Positions 15,115-25,635 of a stretch of 48,349 nt of DNA are shown one piece after another (positions within the stretch are counted from its first letter, which is position 1; every line of letters starts with the position of its first letter). Position numbers and translations under genes: made by a program. The notes below the pieces were generated by a model. That model worked only from the letters and a program-made list of their open reading frames with translations. It was not told where the DNA came from and did not search any database. This DNA is from Rhodoplanes sp. (GTDB lineage: Bacteria; Pseudomonadota; Alphaproteobacteria; Rhizobiales; Xanthobacteraceae). Location: contig NZ_JACAAX010000050.1 of assembly GCF_013377085.1 (NCBI RefSeq), positions 1 through 48,349 of the forward strand, written 5' to 3'.

Positions 15115-16131
15115 TTACTTGATGTTGGCACCGTAGGTCAGGTCGGCCTTCAGCGAGATCACATAGGCCGCGCCGCACCACTTGGAGCCGAGACCATTGG
15201 TGTTGATCGCGGTGACATTGGCCGGGCTGAAGCTAGAATTGAAGTCGCTGGTGATCGCGTTGCATTCGGCCTGGCTCAGGTCGGTATCGTAGTAGCGCAG
15301 GTCGACCGTGAACACCTTGTAGGTGAAGCCGACGCCGACGTTCCAGGTGGTGTAGTCGGGCAGCCTGATGCCGAGCGGGAAGTTCCCGTTGCCGTAGAAG
15401 GAGTCGGTGGTGCCGAGGAAATAGTGGCCGACCTCGCCCGACAGGTAGAGGCCGTAGCCAGTCGGCAGCCAAGTGCCAGGCGCGGTCAGCTTGATGTTGC
15501 CGGACACGTACTTGGCGTCGAAGCCGAAGTTCAGCCAATCCTGGTCGTAGAAGAACGCGGCGCCGACGGCGACATTGTCGTTGAACGTGTAGGTGCCCTT
15601 GGCGAAGTACTCGAGGAAGCTCAAGTCCTTCTTGATCACGTTGCCGTTGTTGACGCCGATGAGCGGGAACTGATTGCCGTTCAGCGAGCCGTTGTTGAAG
15701 CAATCGGCACCGAACGTCGGATTGGCCGCAGTACCGGCCGGGTTGTAGCAGGTGCCACCCGGATAGTAATAGTACCAGACACCGAAATCGAGGGCGAGCT
15801 TACCGAAGGTCGGCCGGATACCGCCGTAGATGTCGATCTCGGAGCGGGCGCGATTCGGGAAATCGATGCTCCAGCCGCCGACGCCGACATAGGCCTGCAG
15901 GCTGTCGTTGAAGTTGTAGCGCGGCTCGAAATAGGCGTTGACCGACGGACCGCGGTTCGACTGCGAGATGCCGCGGAAATTGTAGTCGGAGTAGACGCCG
16001 GCACCGAACGCGATGTCCCACGGATTGGTGACGACCGGCGCGACGACCGGAGCCTTCACGGCCATGTCTGCTGCGAACGCCGAGCCGGCGAGGCAGGTGA
16101 TGGCAACCGTAGCAAGAGCGATCTTTTTCAT
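15115..16131 (-). CDS. TorF family outer-membrane porin
   Basis: An outer-membrane beta-barrel of 338 residues. It has a signal peptide (MKKIALATVAITCLAGSAFAAD, cleavage near 20-21) followed by a barrel rich in aromatic, alternating strands. Family features are DIAFGAGVYSDYNFRGIS just after the signal, EIDIYGGIRPTFGKLALDFG, and repeated YxF/DxxY strands up to the end. These match the Gcw_chp/TIGR02001 (TorF) group. I chose the ATG at 16131; a TTG four codons earlier has a G-rich site close before it and is possible. It stands alone between two terminators, so it is its own transcript. A role in uptake is likely but the cargo is unknown. Confidence 0.85.
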   Translation of the reverse strand: MKKIALATVAITCLAGSAFAADMAVKAPVVAPVVTNPWDIAFGAGVYSDYNFRGISQSNRGPSVNAYFEPRYNFNDSLQAYVGVGGWSIDFPNRARSEIDIYGGIRPTFGKLALDFGVWYYYYPGGTCYNPAGTAANPTFGADCFNNGSLNGNQFPLIGVNNGNVIKKDLSFLEYFAKGTYTFNDNVAVGAAFFYDQDWLNFGFDAKYVSGNIKLTAPGTWLPTGYGLYLSGEVGHYFLGTTDSFYGNGNFPLGIRLPDYTTWNVGVGFTYKVFTVDLRYYDTDLSQAECNAITSDFNSSFSPANVTAINTNGLGSKWCGAAYVISLKADLTYGANIK

Positions 16132-16456
16132 CTGAGCCCCCAATCCCCCTCGCGAGTCGCACCGGGCTGCTGCGCTCGCCTGAACCCCACTCGATTTCCC
16201 GTCGACCCCCCGACGAGAAGAAATCGTGGTTCATAAACTCACACGGAACGCGTGCGCAGCAAGGTGAATCACTCGGCAACTGCCGCGTTATTGGGCAATC
16301 GAATTAGGTTCGTGACGGGCGTTGCATTTTGGTCACAATGCGGTGGGGTCCGGCGGCCCCAGTACGCAGATTTCCATAACGTTTCCAGATTGATCCTGCA
16401 GGCTGGGTGCTGTTGCGCCGGGTTTCGAATCGCAGCGATTCGGGGGTGAGCTCCCC
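16132..16456. other. Upstream region of the porin gene, no gene seen
   Basis: This 325-bp stretch between the porin start and the malate synthase terminator shows no credible reading frame. It is less GC-rich than its neighbours and must hold the porin promoter. A short dyad, GCATT-N8-AATGC (about 16324-16341), is visible; I cannot assign -35 and -10 boxes with confidence. Confidence 0.5.
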
Positions 16457-16493
16457 AAAAAAATAGGTCACCCCTCCGGGCGGAGGGGTGACC
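16457..16493 (-). terminator. Strong rho-independent terminator of the malate synthase gene
   Basis: A perfect 13-bp stem (GGTCACCCCTCCG and its complement, 16466-16493, 2-base loop) is followed on the minus strand by TA and then seven T (16463-16457). It lies about 40 bp after the malate synthase stop. A second small dyad (CCTTGT-N7-ACAAGG, 16501-16519) sits between stop and stem. Confidence 0.92.
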
Positions 16494-16531
16494 TTGATAC
16501 CTTGTCGAAATCACAAGGAGCCTGGCGCCCC

Positions 16532-19024
<2,493 letters not shown>

Positions 19025-19048
19025 GTGACCTCTTTGTTGGCCTTTGCC

Positions 19049-19615
19049 TTACGGACTCGGTTGCTCGATATCGCCGGCGGCCGCAACGGGGGCGGCGGAC
19101 GGCGGCGGAGATGCGGCCGGCACCACGGCGGCCGGCGCGGGCGCGGCGGGCGTCGACGGACGGCGGACGACGCGGCGCGGCTTCGGCGCGGCCGGAGCAG
19201 ACGCGGCCGGAGCAGGCGCGGCGGGCGGCGTCACGGGCGCCGGAGCAGGAGCGGCGGGACGCTTGCGCGGCGCGGCCGGTTTGCGCGGCGCGGCGGGTTT
19301 GCGAACCGACGCGGCGCGGCGGGCGGCCGGCTTGCGGGCCGTCGACGTCTTGGCGGCGGGCTTGCGCGCCGTGGTCTTCTTGGCCGCCGGCTTGCGGGAC
19401 GGCTTCACGACGGCCTTGCGGACCAGGGCCTTCTTGGCGGCGGGCTTGCGCGTCGTCTTGGCAGCCGCCTTGCGAGCGGCGGGCTTCTTGACCGCGGCGG
19501 CGCGCGGCTTCGCGGCCGCCTTGCGGATCGGCGCCTTCTTGGACTTGGCCGCCGCCGGCTTCTTGGCCGCCGGCTTCTTGGATTTTGCAGATTGCTTCTT
19601 CGCTGTCTTCGCCAT
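19049..19615 (-). CDS. Histone H1-like protein, Lys/Ala/Pro-rich
   Basis: A 188-residue basic, low-complexity protein. It begins MAKTAKKQSAKSKKPAAKK and continues with KKPAAKK, RKPAAK and RKPA repeats up to about residue 130. It ends in a Pro/Ala-rich, less basic tail. No globular domain is present, as in the bacterial H1/Hc1-like proteins that bind nucleic acid. The ATG at 19615 has GGGAG 8 bases upstream. Its stop is 24 bp before malate synthase, whose N-terminus has the same composition, so both are probably on one mRNA. The open frame continues upstream of 19615, but that part overlaps a broken glcF-like relic and is not taken as part of the gene. Confidence 0.82.
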   Translation of the reverse strand: MAKTAKKQSAKSKKPAAKKPAAAKSKKAPIRKAAAKPRAAAVKKPAARKAAAKTTRKPAAKKALVRKAVVKPSRKPAAKKTTARKPAAKTSTARKPAARRAASVRKPAAPRKPAAPRKRPAAPAPAPVTPPAAPAPAASAPAAPKPRRVVRRPSTPAAPAPAAVVPAASPPPSAAPVAAAGDIEQPSP

Positions 19616-19796
19616 GATGGGGCTCCCGATCTGGGCTGAGCTCGACGTTACGCCACGGCCAGGGTGGTCGAACCAAGAGAAGAACGTCGCGGTGACGCGG
19701 ACGACAACGCGGCGCTCCTGTCGGGCACACCGGTGTCGACCATTCCGCGATGCTCCATGGCCATCGGCGCTGATCCCCCAGCCGCTCCGACCGAGG

Positions 19797-19948
19797 TGAT
19801 CGATCGGCATGCACGACCGGGATTGCGAGGCCCTCGGCGATCCTGTGACAGAGCCGACGAGGTCGGCGATGATCGCATCGGGCGCGTTCTTCTCGATATT
19901 CGCGATCTTGCGCTCGCGCAACCGATTCGCCAACTCCGGCCCATGCAG
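19797..19948 (-). pseudogene. Frameshifted relic of the 3' end of a second glcF-like gene
   Basis: Reading the minus strand, one frame gives PELANRLRERKIANIEKNAP and then DAIIA. After a frame change it gives CHRIAEGLAIPVVHADRS. Together these line up with the end of GlcF here (PEIAGRLRARKIANLEALAP, DVIAA, then CITQIAAGTAIPVVHPVEL). The DNA is also alike over most of this span, but too diverged for a recent copy. Upstream of PEL a stop is reached at once, so only the tail is left. It sits about 190 bp past the intact glcF stop, in a 518-bp gap with no other gene. Confidence 0.7.
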
Positions 19949-20133
19949 CGATCCTCACCGTCGTCGCCATCGTCGTCGCTGTCGATCGATCGCGCGGCGT
20001 CCATCCTTCACGACGAGCGCATGCATGCAAAGCGTTTCGTCGCGTGTGGCGCAGTTTGGAGCACGGCTCGTACCGACACCACGGAGCAACGACGGGCAAG
20101 CGACGACGCAGCCGACCATGCCGCACAGCGGAG

Positions 20134-21438
20134 CTATGGGGCGCTGCGCCAGCCGGCGGGCGGTGGACCGCCGGTCGCCCAGTCGACCAGCTCGACCGGA
20201 TGCACCACGGGGATCGCGGTGCCGGCGGCGATCTGGGTGATGCAACCGATGTTGCCGGCCGCGATCACGTCGGGCGCGAGCGCCTCGAGATTGGCGATCT
20301 TGCGTGCCCGCAGCCGGCCGGCGATCTCGGGCTGAAGAATGTTGTAGGTGCCGGCCGAGCCGCAGCAGAGATGCGGCTCCGCCGGATCGCGCACCACGAA
20401 GCCGAGCCGCGCCAGCACGTCCTTCGGCTCGCGCACGATCTTCTGCCCGTGCTGCAGCGAGCACGGCGCCTGATAGGCGACCGTCAGGGCCGGCGTCGGC
20501 ACCCGATTCAGCGAGCCGAGGCCGTGCAGGAACTCGCCGATGTCGCGCACCTTGGCGGCGACCCGGGCGGCCGGCTCGGCAAAGGCCGGGTCGGTGCGCA
20601 GCATGTGGCCGTAGTCCTTCATCGTCGTGCCGCAGCCCGACGCGGTCGAGATGATGGCGTCGAGGCCGGCGCCGTCGAGCTCGGCCGCGAACGCCGTCAC
20701 ATTGACGCGCACCGCCGAAAGCGCCCGGTCCTCCTCGCCCATGTGATGCGTGACCGAGCCGCAACAGGCTTCGCCGTCCGGCAGCACCACCTCGAAGCCG
20801 TGCCGGGTCAGCACCCTGATGGCGGCCTCGTTGACGGCCGGCGACAGCACCCGCTGGACGCATCCCGACAGCAGGCCGACGCGGCCGCGCCGCGGCCCCT
20901 CGGCCGCAAACACGCGGCCCGACGGCGCCGGCGACGGCAGCATCCGGGCCGGCGCGAGGCGCAGCATCGCGGCGAGCTGCGGCAGGCCGAGCCGGTCGAA
21001 GAGCGGCGCGAGCGGTTTTGCCAGCGTCGCCCCGGCGCTGGCGATCCGGAAAAGCGACGGATTGGGAATGGTGCGGGCCAGCAGGGTGCGCAGCGCCCGC
21101 TGGTGCCAGGGCCGGCGAAAAGTCTTCTCGACATGGGCGCGGGCGTGGTCGACCAAGTGCATGTAGTGCACCCCCGACGGGCAGGTGGTCATGCAGGACA
21201 GGCACGACAGGCAACGGTCGAGATGCTTGACCTCCTCGGCCACGGCCGGACGGTCGCCCTCCAGCATGTCCTTGATCAGGTAGATGCGGCCGCGCGGACT
21301 ATCGAGCTCGTCGCCGAGCAGCACATAGGTCGGGCAGGTCGCCGTGCAGAAGCCGCAATGCACGCAGGCGCGCAGGATCGCGTCCGCCTCGGCGATGGCC
21401 GGATCGGCGAGGCGGGCAAGGGAAAACTCGGTCCTCAT
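20134..21438 (-). CDS. glcF: Glycolate oxidase iron-sulfur subunit GlcF
   Basis: The electron-transfer subunit of glycolate oxidase (GlcDEF), which oxidises glycolate to glyoxylate at the inner membrane and passes electrons to quinone. The 434-residue protein has two 4Fe-4S motifs, C25-x2-C28-x2-C31-x3-C35 and C76-x2-C79-x2-C82-x3-C86. Two CCG domains follow, with GEACCGSVTHHMG and PHLCCGSAGTYNI. It ends with the conserved NIGCITQIAAGTAIPVVHPV. The start is 7 bp after the glcE stop, so it is in the glc operon. It needs GlcD and GlcE, both present. The product glyoxylate can go to malate synthase, encoded about 1.1 kb downstream on the same strand. Confidence 0.95.
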   Translation of the reverse strand: MRTEFSLARLADPAIAEADAILRACVHCGFCTATCPTYVLLGDELDSPRGRIYLIKDMLEGDRPAVAEEVKHLDRCLSCLSCMTTCPSGVHYMHLVDHARAHVEKTFRRPWHQRALRTLLARTIPNPSLFRIASAGATLAKPLAPLFDRLGLPQLAAMLRLAPARMLPSPAPSGRVFAAEGPRRGRVGLLSGCVQRVLSPAVNEAAIRVLTRHGFEVVLPDGEACCGSVTHHMGEEDRALSAVRVNVTAFAAELDGAGLDAIISTASGCGTTMKDYGHMLRTDPAFAEPAARVAAKVRDIGEFLHGLGSLNRVPTPALTVAYQAPCSLQHGQKIVREPKDVLARLGFVVRDPAEPHLCCGSAGTYNILQPEIAGRLRARKIANLEALAPDVIAAGNIGCITQIAAGTAIPVVHPVELVDWATGGPPPAGWRSAP

Positions 21439-21445
21439 GGTGCCC

Positions 21446-22678
21446 TCACACGCCTGCCCACATGCGCCCGGGTCCGAGCACGCCCTTGGGGTCGAAGCTC
21501 TCCTTGACGCGCCGGGTCAGCGCGGCGAGCGGACCGCGCTGCGGCTCGAACACGTCGACGGCGGCCCGCACGGCGGCGCTCGCCCGGATCAGGGTCGCGT
21601 GGCCGCCGCAGCGCGCCGTCGCGGCCCGCACGGCGGCGGCGCCCGCATCGGCCGAGGGCGCGAGCGAGGCCCAGACGAGGCCGCCGGCCCAGTCGAACAG
21701 GAAGGCAGCGTCGGCCGCCGCCGCGATCAGGCCGGCCAGCTCGGCGCCACGCGACGGCACGGTCGAGATTCGCCACACCGGGCGGTCGGCCTGCTGGTCG
21801 ACGGAGACGGCGAAGGGCGTCACGTCGCGAATCGCCCGCCACAGGTTTCGCGAGGCCGTCGCGTCGAGATCGCCGGGCGAAGCGAACGACGCGAGCAGCG
21901 CGGCGAGCCCGCCACGGCGATGGGCGACCGAAGGCGCGACGCCTTCGAGCCGCAGCACCGTCGCGGCCTGCCCGGCCGGCAACGCCGCGAGGCCCGTGGC
22001 CGCCACCACCGCGGCCGGCAGATGGGCGGCACCCGACACCTCGAAGGGCGAGCCCATCGCGGCCGCCATGGCGGCGACGGCCTTCTCGGGCGACAGCCCG
22101 AGCAGCAGCACGGTCGCCTCGGTCTCGGCCCGCGGCAGTGTTTTTATGGTGACGTCCGTCATCGCGGCGAGCGTGCCCCAGGAGCCGGTCATCAGCTTGG
22201 AGAGGTCGTAGCCCGTGACGTTCTTCACCACCCGGCCGCCCGACTTGAAGGTCTCGGCCCGACCCGACACGGCCGAGAAGCCGAGGACATGGTCGCGTGC
22301 CGCGCCCGCCTTGATGCGCCGCGGCCCCGACAGGTTGGTCGCGATCACGCCGCCGAGCGTCCCCGCCCCGGGCATTCCGCCGAGCAGCGCGCAAAAATCC
22401 ATCGGCTCGAAGGCGAGCGCCTGGCCGCTCGCCTCGACCAGTTTTTCCACCTCGGCGATCGGCGTGGCGGCGCGGGCCGAGAGGACGAGCTCCTTGGGCT
22501 CATAGAGGGTGACGCCGGAAAGCGCCGCGAGCGACAGCGTCGCGTCGGTCTGGGCCGGACGGCCGATCGCCCGCTTGGAGCCGCGCCCGACGATCTCCAG
22601 CGTCTTGCCGGCCTGAAGCGCCCAGCGCACCGCCTCCTCCACGTCCCTGGCATCGCGCGGCGCGAGCGTGTCGGTCAT
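21446..22678 (-). CDS. glcE: Glycolate oxidase FAD-binding subunit GlcE
   Basis: GlcE is a shortened FAD-binding (FAD_binding_4) paralogue of GlcD and is needed for an active glycolate oxidase. The 410-residue protein shows LEIVGRGSKRAIGRP near 27-41, GGMPGAGTLGGVIATNLSGPRR (about 99-120), GRVVKNVTGYDLSKLMTGSWGTLA (about 148-171), and the C-terminal FDPKGVLGPGRMWAGV. This is the usual GlcE layout. I chose the ATG at 22678. The longer open frame upstream runs into a palindromic repeat and is not credible. It is followed closely by glcF. Confidence 0.95.
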   Translation of the reverse strand: MTDTLAPRDARDVEEAVRWALQAGKTLEIVGRGSKRAIGRPAQTDATLSLAALSGVTLYEPKELVLSARAATPIAEVEKLVEASGQALAFEPMDFCALLGGMPGAGTLGGVIATNLSGPRRIKAGAARDHVLGFSAVSGRAETFKSGGRVVKNVTGYDLSKLMTGSWGTLAAMTDVTIKTLPRAETEATVLLLGLSPEKAVAAMAAAMGSPFEVSGAAHLPAAVVAATGLAALPAGQAATVLRLEGVAPSVAHRRGGLAALLASFASPGDLDATASRNLWRAIRDVTPFAVSVDQQADRPVWRISTVPSRGAELAGLIAAAADAAFLFDWAGGLVWASLAPSADAGAAAVRAATARCGGHATLIRASAAVRAAVDVFEPQRGPLAALTRRVKESFDPKGVLGPGRMWAGV

Positions 22679-22723
22679 CTGAAACTCACTTGGCGGGATC
22701 GCGTCGACAACATCAGCGAGGTC

Positions 22724-22865
22724 TTCACCCTCCCCTGGAGGGGGAGGGTCGGGCGTCCGCAAAGCGGACGACCGGGGTGGGGTGAAGCCCCAAGCTCGGC
22801 TTCGCCGATCACCCCCTCCCGGCGAGCTTCGCTCGCCGACCTCCCCCCTCCAGGGGGAGGTGAAA
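22724..22865. repeat. Composite palindromic element inside the glc operon
   Basis: A left end TTCACCCTCCCCTGGAGGGG (22724-22743 onward) is matched by an inverted right end CTCCCCCCTCCAGGGGGAGG followed by TGAA (about 22841-22865). Between them lie two small hairpins, GTCCGC-AAA-GCGGAC and GGCGAGC-TTC-GCTCGCC. It fills nearly all of the 208 bp between glcD and glcE. The element looks like a mobile MITE/REP-type unit common in this bacterial group, and may lower or process the glcD-glcE transcript. Confidence 0.82.
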
Positions 22866-22886
22866 AAAGGGCAGCACGCGTGCTCA

Positions 22887-24380
22887 TCAGAACCTCGGAA
22901 TATCCGGGAACGGCAGCTTGCCGGCCGAGACGTGCATGCGACCGAGCTCGGCGCAGGCGTGCAGCACCGGAAAGACCTTGCCCGGATTGAGCAGTCCCTT
23001 GTGGTCGAAGGCGCATTTGAGCCGCTGCTGCTGGTTCAAGTCGATCTCGGAGAACATTCGCGGCATCAGGTCACGCTTCTCGACCCCGACGCCGTGCTCG
23101 CCGGTCAGCACACCGCCGACCTCGACGCACAAGCAAAGAATGTCGGCGCCGAACGCCTCGGCGCGGGCGAGCTCGTCGGGCTTGTTGGCATCGTAGAGGA
23201 TCAGCGGATGCAGATTGCCGTCGCCGGCGTGGAACACGTTGGCGCAGCGCAGGCCGTATTTGGCCGACAGCTCGCGGGTGCGCTGCAGCACGTAGGGGAG
23301 CTGCGCCCGCGGGATGGTGCCGTCCATGCAGTAGTAGTCGGGCGAGATGCGGCCGACGGCGCCGAACGCCGCCTTGCGGCCGGCCCAGAACAGCAGCCGC
23401 TCCTCCTCGGAGGTCGACACCCGCAGGGTCTGGGCGCCGCAGTCGCGGGCGATCGCCGACACGGTCTCGATCAGGTGGTCGCATTCGACCCGCGGTCCGT
23501 CGAGCTCGACGATCAGGATCGACTCGACGTCGAGCGGGTAGCCGGCATGGACGAACTGCTCCACCGCCTCGGTGGCGAGCCGGTCCATCAACTCCATGCC
23601 GCCCGGGATGATGCCGGCCCCGATGATGCGGCCGACGCATTCGCCGGCCGCCTCGTTGGAGCCGAAGCCGACCAGCATGGCGCGCGCGGTCTCGGGCTTT
23701 TGCAGGATGCGGACCGTCACCTCGGTGATCACGCCGAGCAGGCCCTCGGAGCCCGTGACGACACCGAGCAGGTCGTAGCCGCCGGCATCGAGATGGCCGC
23801 CGCCGAGCCGGATCACCTCGCCCGTGATCAGCACCATCTCGCAGCCCAATACGTTATTGGTGGTGAGGCCGTATTTCAGGCTGTGCACGCCGCCGGAGTT
23901 CTCCGCGATGTTGCCGCCGATCGTGCAGGCGATCTGCGAGGACGGATCGGGAGCGTAATAGAAGCCGGCATGCTCGACCGCCTTGGTGACGGCCAGGTTG
24001 GTGACCCCAGGCTCGACCACGGCGAGCCGGTCGGCGAAATCGATCGACCGTACCTTGCTGAACTTTCCCATGCCGAGCAGGACGCCGTCGCCGAGCGGCA
24101 GCGCGCCGCCCGACAGCGAGGTGCCGGCGCCGCGGGGAACGACCTTGACGTCGTTCTCGAAACAGTAACGAAGCACCTGCGAGACCTGCTCGGTGGTGCT
24201 CGGCAGCACGACGACGAGGGGGAGCTGGCGGTAGGCCGTGAGGCCGTCCGATTCGTAAGGGCGCATCTCGCGTGTCGTCGAGATCACGCCCTCGCCCGGC
24301 ACGATGCGGCGCAACGCGGCGACGATCTCGTCGCGCCGCGCGACGACCGCCTGGTCGCACGGCGGCATCGGCACGCTCAT
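22887..24380 (-). CDS. glcD: Glycolate oxidase catalytic subunit GlcD (FAD)
   Basis: The flavin-bearing subunit that oxidises glycolate (or D-lactate in relatives). The 497-residue protein has the FAD_binding_4 core LPLVVVLPSTTEQVSQVLRY, VVPRGAGTSLSGGALP and DPSSQIACTIGGNIAENSGG. Its C-terminal FAD-oxidase domain has VFHAGDGNLHPLIL and GGVLTGEHGVGVEKRDLM with the metal/substrate His residues. It ends near LLNPGKVFP. The ATG at 24380 has AGGAGG 8 bases upstream. It is the first gene of glcD-glcE-glcF, divergent from uspA. Together with glcE, glcF and malate synthase it makes a complete glycolate-to-malate route. Confidence 0.95.
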   Translation of the reverse strand: MSVPMPPCDQAVVARRDEIVAALRRIVPGEGVISTTREMRPYESDGLTAYRQLPLVVVLPSTTEQVSQVLRYCFENDVKVVPRGAGTSLSGGALPLGDGVLLGMGKFSKVRSIDFADRLAVVEPGVTNLAVTKAVEHAGFYYAPDPSSQIACTIGGNIAENSGGVHSLKYGLTTNNVLGCEMVLITGEVIRLGGGHLDAGGYDLLGVVTGSEGLLGVITEVTVRILQKPETARAMLVGFGSNEAAGECVGRIIGAGIIPGGMELMDRLATEAVEQFVHAGYPLDVESILIVELDGPRVECDHLIETVSAIARDCGAQTLRVSTSEEERLLFWAGRKAAFGAVGRISPDYYCMDGTIPRAQLPYVLQRTRELSAKYGLRCANVFHAGDGNLHPLILYDANKPDELARAEAFGADILCLCVEVGGVLTGEHGVGVEKRDLMPRMFSEIDLNQQQRLKCAFDHKGLLNPGKVFPVLHACAELGRMHVSAGKLPFPDIPRF

Positions 24381-24599
24381 CGGACGTTCCTCCTCGTCCC
24401 GCTCGTCCTGTCCGGACGATCTTAGTTGGACCCTTTGTAGCGCGGGACGCGGCCATCGGTAAGATGCTTGAGGGTTTCGCACGGCCGCCTTAGGCTTTGA
24501 CGCCCGTCAACATCCACGCTTTCCCGCCTTCTAGTGTCGGTACGTCATACGGAACGCCGCGCCGGCCCCCGTCCGGCGGCGCTCTCTGGGAGTGAAGCC

Positions 24600-25430
24600 A
24601 TGATCAAGGACATCGTCGTGAACCTCGCCCTGGTCGGGGCGAACGATCCGGCCGCCGCCTACGCGGTCTCGGTCGCCCGCACTTTCGGGGCGCATCTCAC
24701 CGGCATCGTCTTCGTCTACGACCCGGTGATCTCGCCGAGCATCATGGACGGCGTCTCGGCGGAGTGGATCGACGCCCAGCGCGACGAGAGCCGGACGATG
24801 GCGCAGGCGGCGATCGAGAGCTTCGAGCGGGCGACGGAAGGCGCCGGCGTCCAGGCCGAGCACCGGATCATCGAGGCGACGCTGGGGGGCGCCACCGACA
24901 TGTTCGGGCGAATCGCGCGGCGCTTCGACCTCGTCGTGGTCGGCCAACGCGAGCCCGACCGCATGTCGCCGGCCGACCTGTTCGCCGAGGGCGCGCTGTT
25001 CGAATCCGGCCGGCCGGTCGTGATGGTGCCCTACATCCAGAAGGAGGGCCTGCGCCTCGGCCGCGTGCTGATGTGCTGGGACGGCAGCCGCACCGCCGCC
25101 CGCGCCATGGGAGACGCGATGCCGTTCCTGGCCCGCGCCAAGCAGGTCGACGTGGTGATCGTCGCCACCGGCCGCGCCAAGAGCGACGAGATCCCGGGCG
25201 CCGATGTCGGCCACCACCTGGCCCGCCACGGCATCAAGGTCGACGTGAAGCGCATCGTCGCCGAGGACGTCGACGTCCCCAACACGATCCTGTCCTACGC
25301 GGCCGATGTCTCGGCCGACTTCGTGGTGATGGGCGGCTACGGCCATTCGCGACTGCGCGAGTTCGTGCTCGGCGGCGCGACCCGCGGCATTCTGGGCTCG
25401 ATGACCATCCCGGTGCTGATGTCGCATTAG
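24600..25430 (+). CDS. Universal stress protein, tandem UspA domains
   Basis: A cytoplasmic stress protein of 276 residues with two UspA domains (about 1-145 and 150-276). The second ends with the nucleotide-binding pattern G-x2-G-x9-G-(S/T)-like (GGYGHSRLREFVLGGATRG, about 247-265), so it may bind ATP; the first has VVVGQREPD in that place and lacks it. The ATG at 24600 has GGGAG upstream. Divergent from glcD with a 219-bp gap. It ends in a strong hairpin. The role is not specified by sequence. Confidence 0.9.
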   Translation: MIKDIVVNLALVGANDPAAAYAVSVARTFGAHLTGIVFVYDPVISPSIMDGVSAEWIDAQRDESRTMAQAAIESFERATEGAGVQAEHRIIEATLGGATDMFGRIARRFDLVVVGQREPDRMSPADLFAEGALFESGRPVVMVPYIQKEGLRLGRVLMCWDGSRTAARAMGDAMPFLARAKQVDVVIVATGRAKSDEIPGADVGHHLARHGIKVDVKRIVAEDVDVPNTILSYAADVSADFVVMGGYGHSRLREFVLGGATRGILGSMTIPVLMSH

Positions 25431-25458
25431 CGCACGTTCGGCCGCCCCGTTCCCCACC

Positions 25459-25487
25459 CTGCGCTGCGGCCTTCGGCCGCAGCGCAG
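25459..25487 (+). terminator. Hairpin after uspA (UUCG-type loop)
   Basis: CTGCGCTGCGGCC, a TTC loop and the exact complement make a 13-bp stem closed as C(TTCG)G, a very stable tetraloop. No T-run follows, so it may act with Rho or protect the 3' end rather than terminate alone. It starts 28 bp after the uspA stop. Confidence 0.6.
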
Positions 25488-25635
25488 ACCGCCCTCCCCG
25501 GTCTCCGGCTCCCCCACGTCCACACCCGGTCACCCGCAATCGCTGGGCGAGCCCGCACGCGCCTTCCCGCTCCTTTTGTCCCGGCGCCGGCTGTGCCAGG
25601 ATAGAAACGAACGAGAAACGTTCGGGGGAGGCTCC

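Noticed and set aside
19616-19933. Upstream extension of the H1-like gene to a start at 19933
   Set aside because: The extension is the broken glcF-like relic plus non-coding DNA; the ATG at 19615 has a good ribosome site and starts the basic repeats directly.
22679-22762. N-terminal extension of GlcE to 22762
   Set aside because: It reads into the palindromic element and gives a Pro-rich non-homologous peptide; ATG at 22678 fits the family.
22724-22865. Possible CRISPR or small RNA
   Set aside because: The repeats are inverted ends with hairpins, not direct repeats with equal spacers; no cas gene is near.
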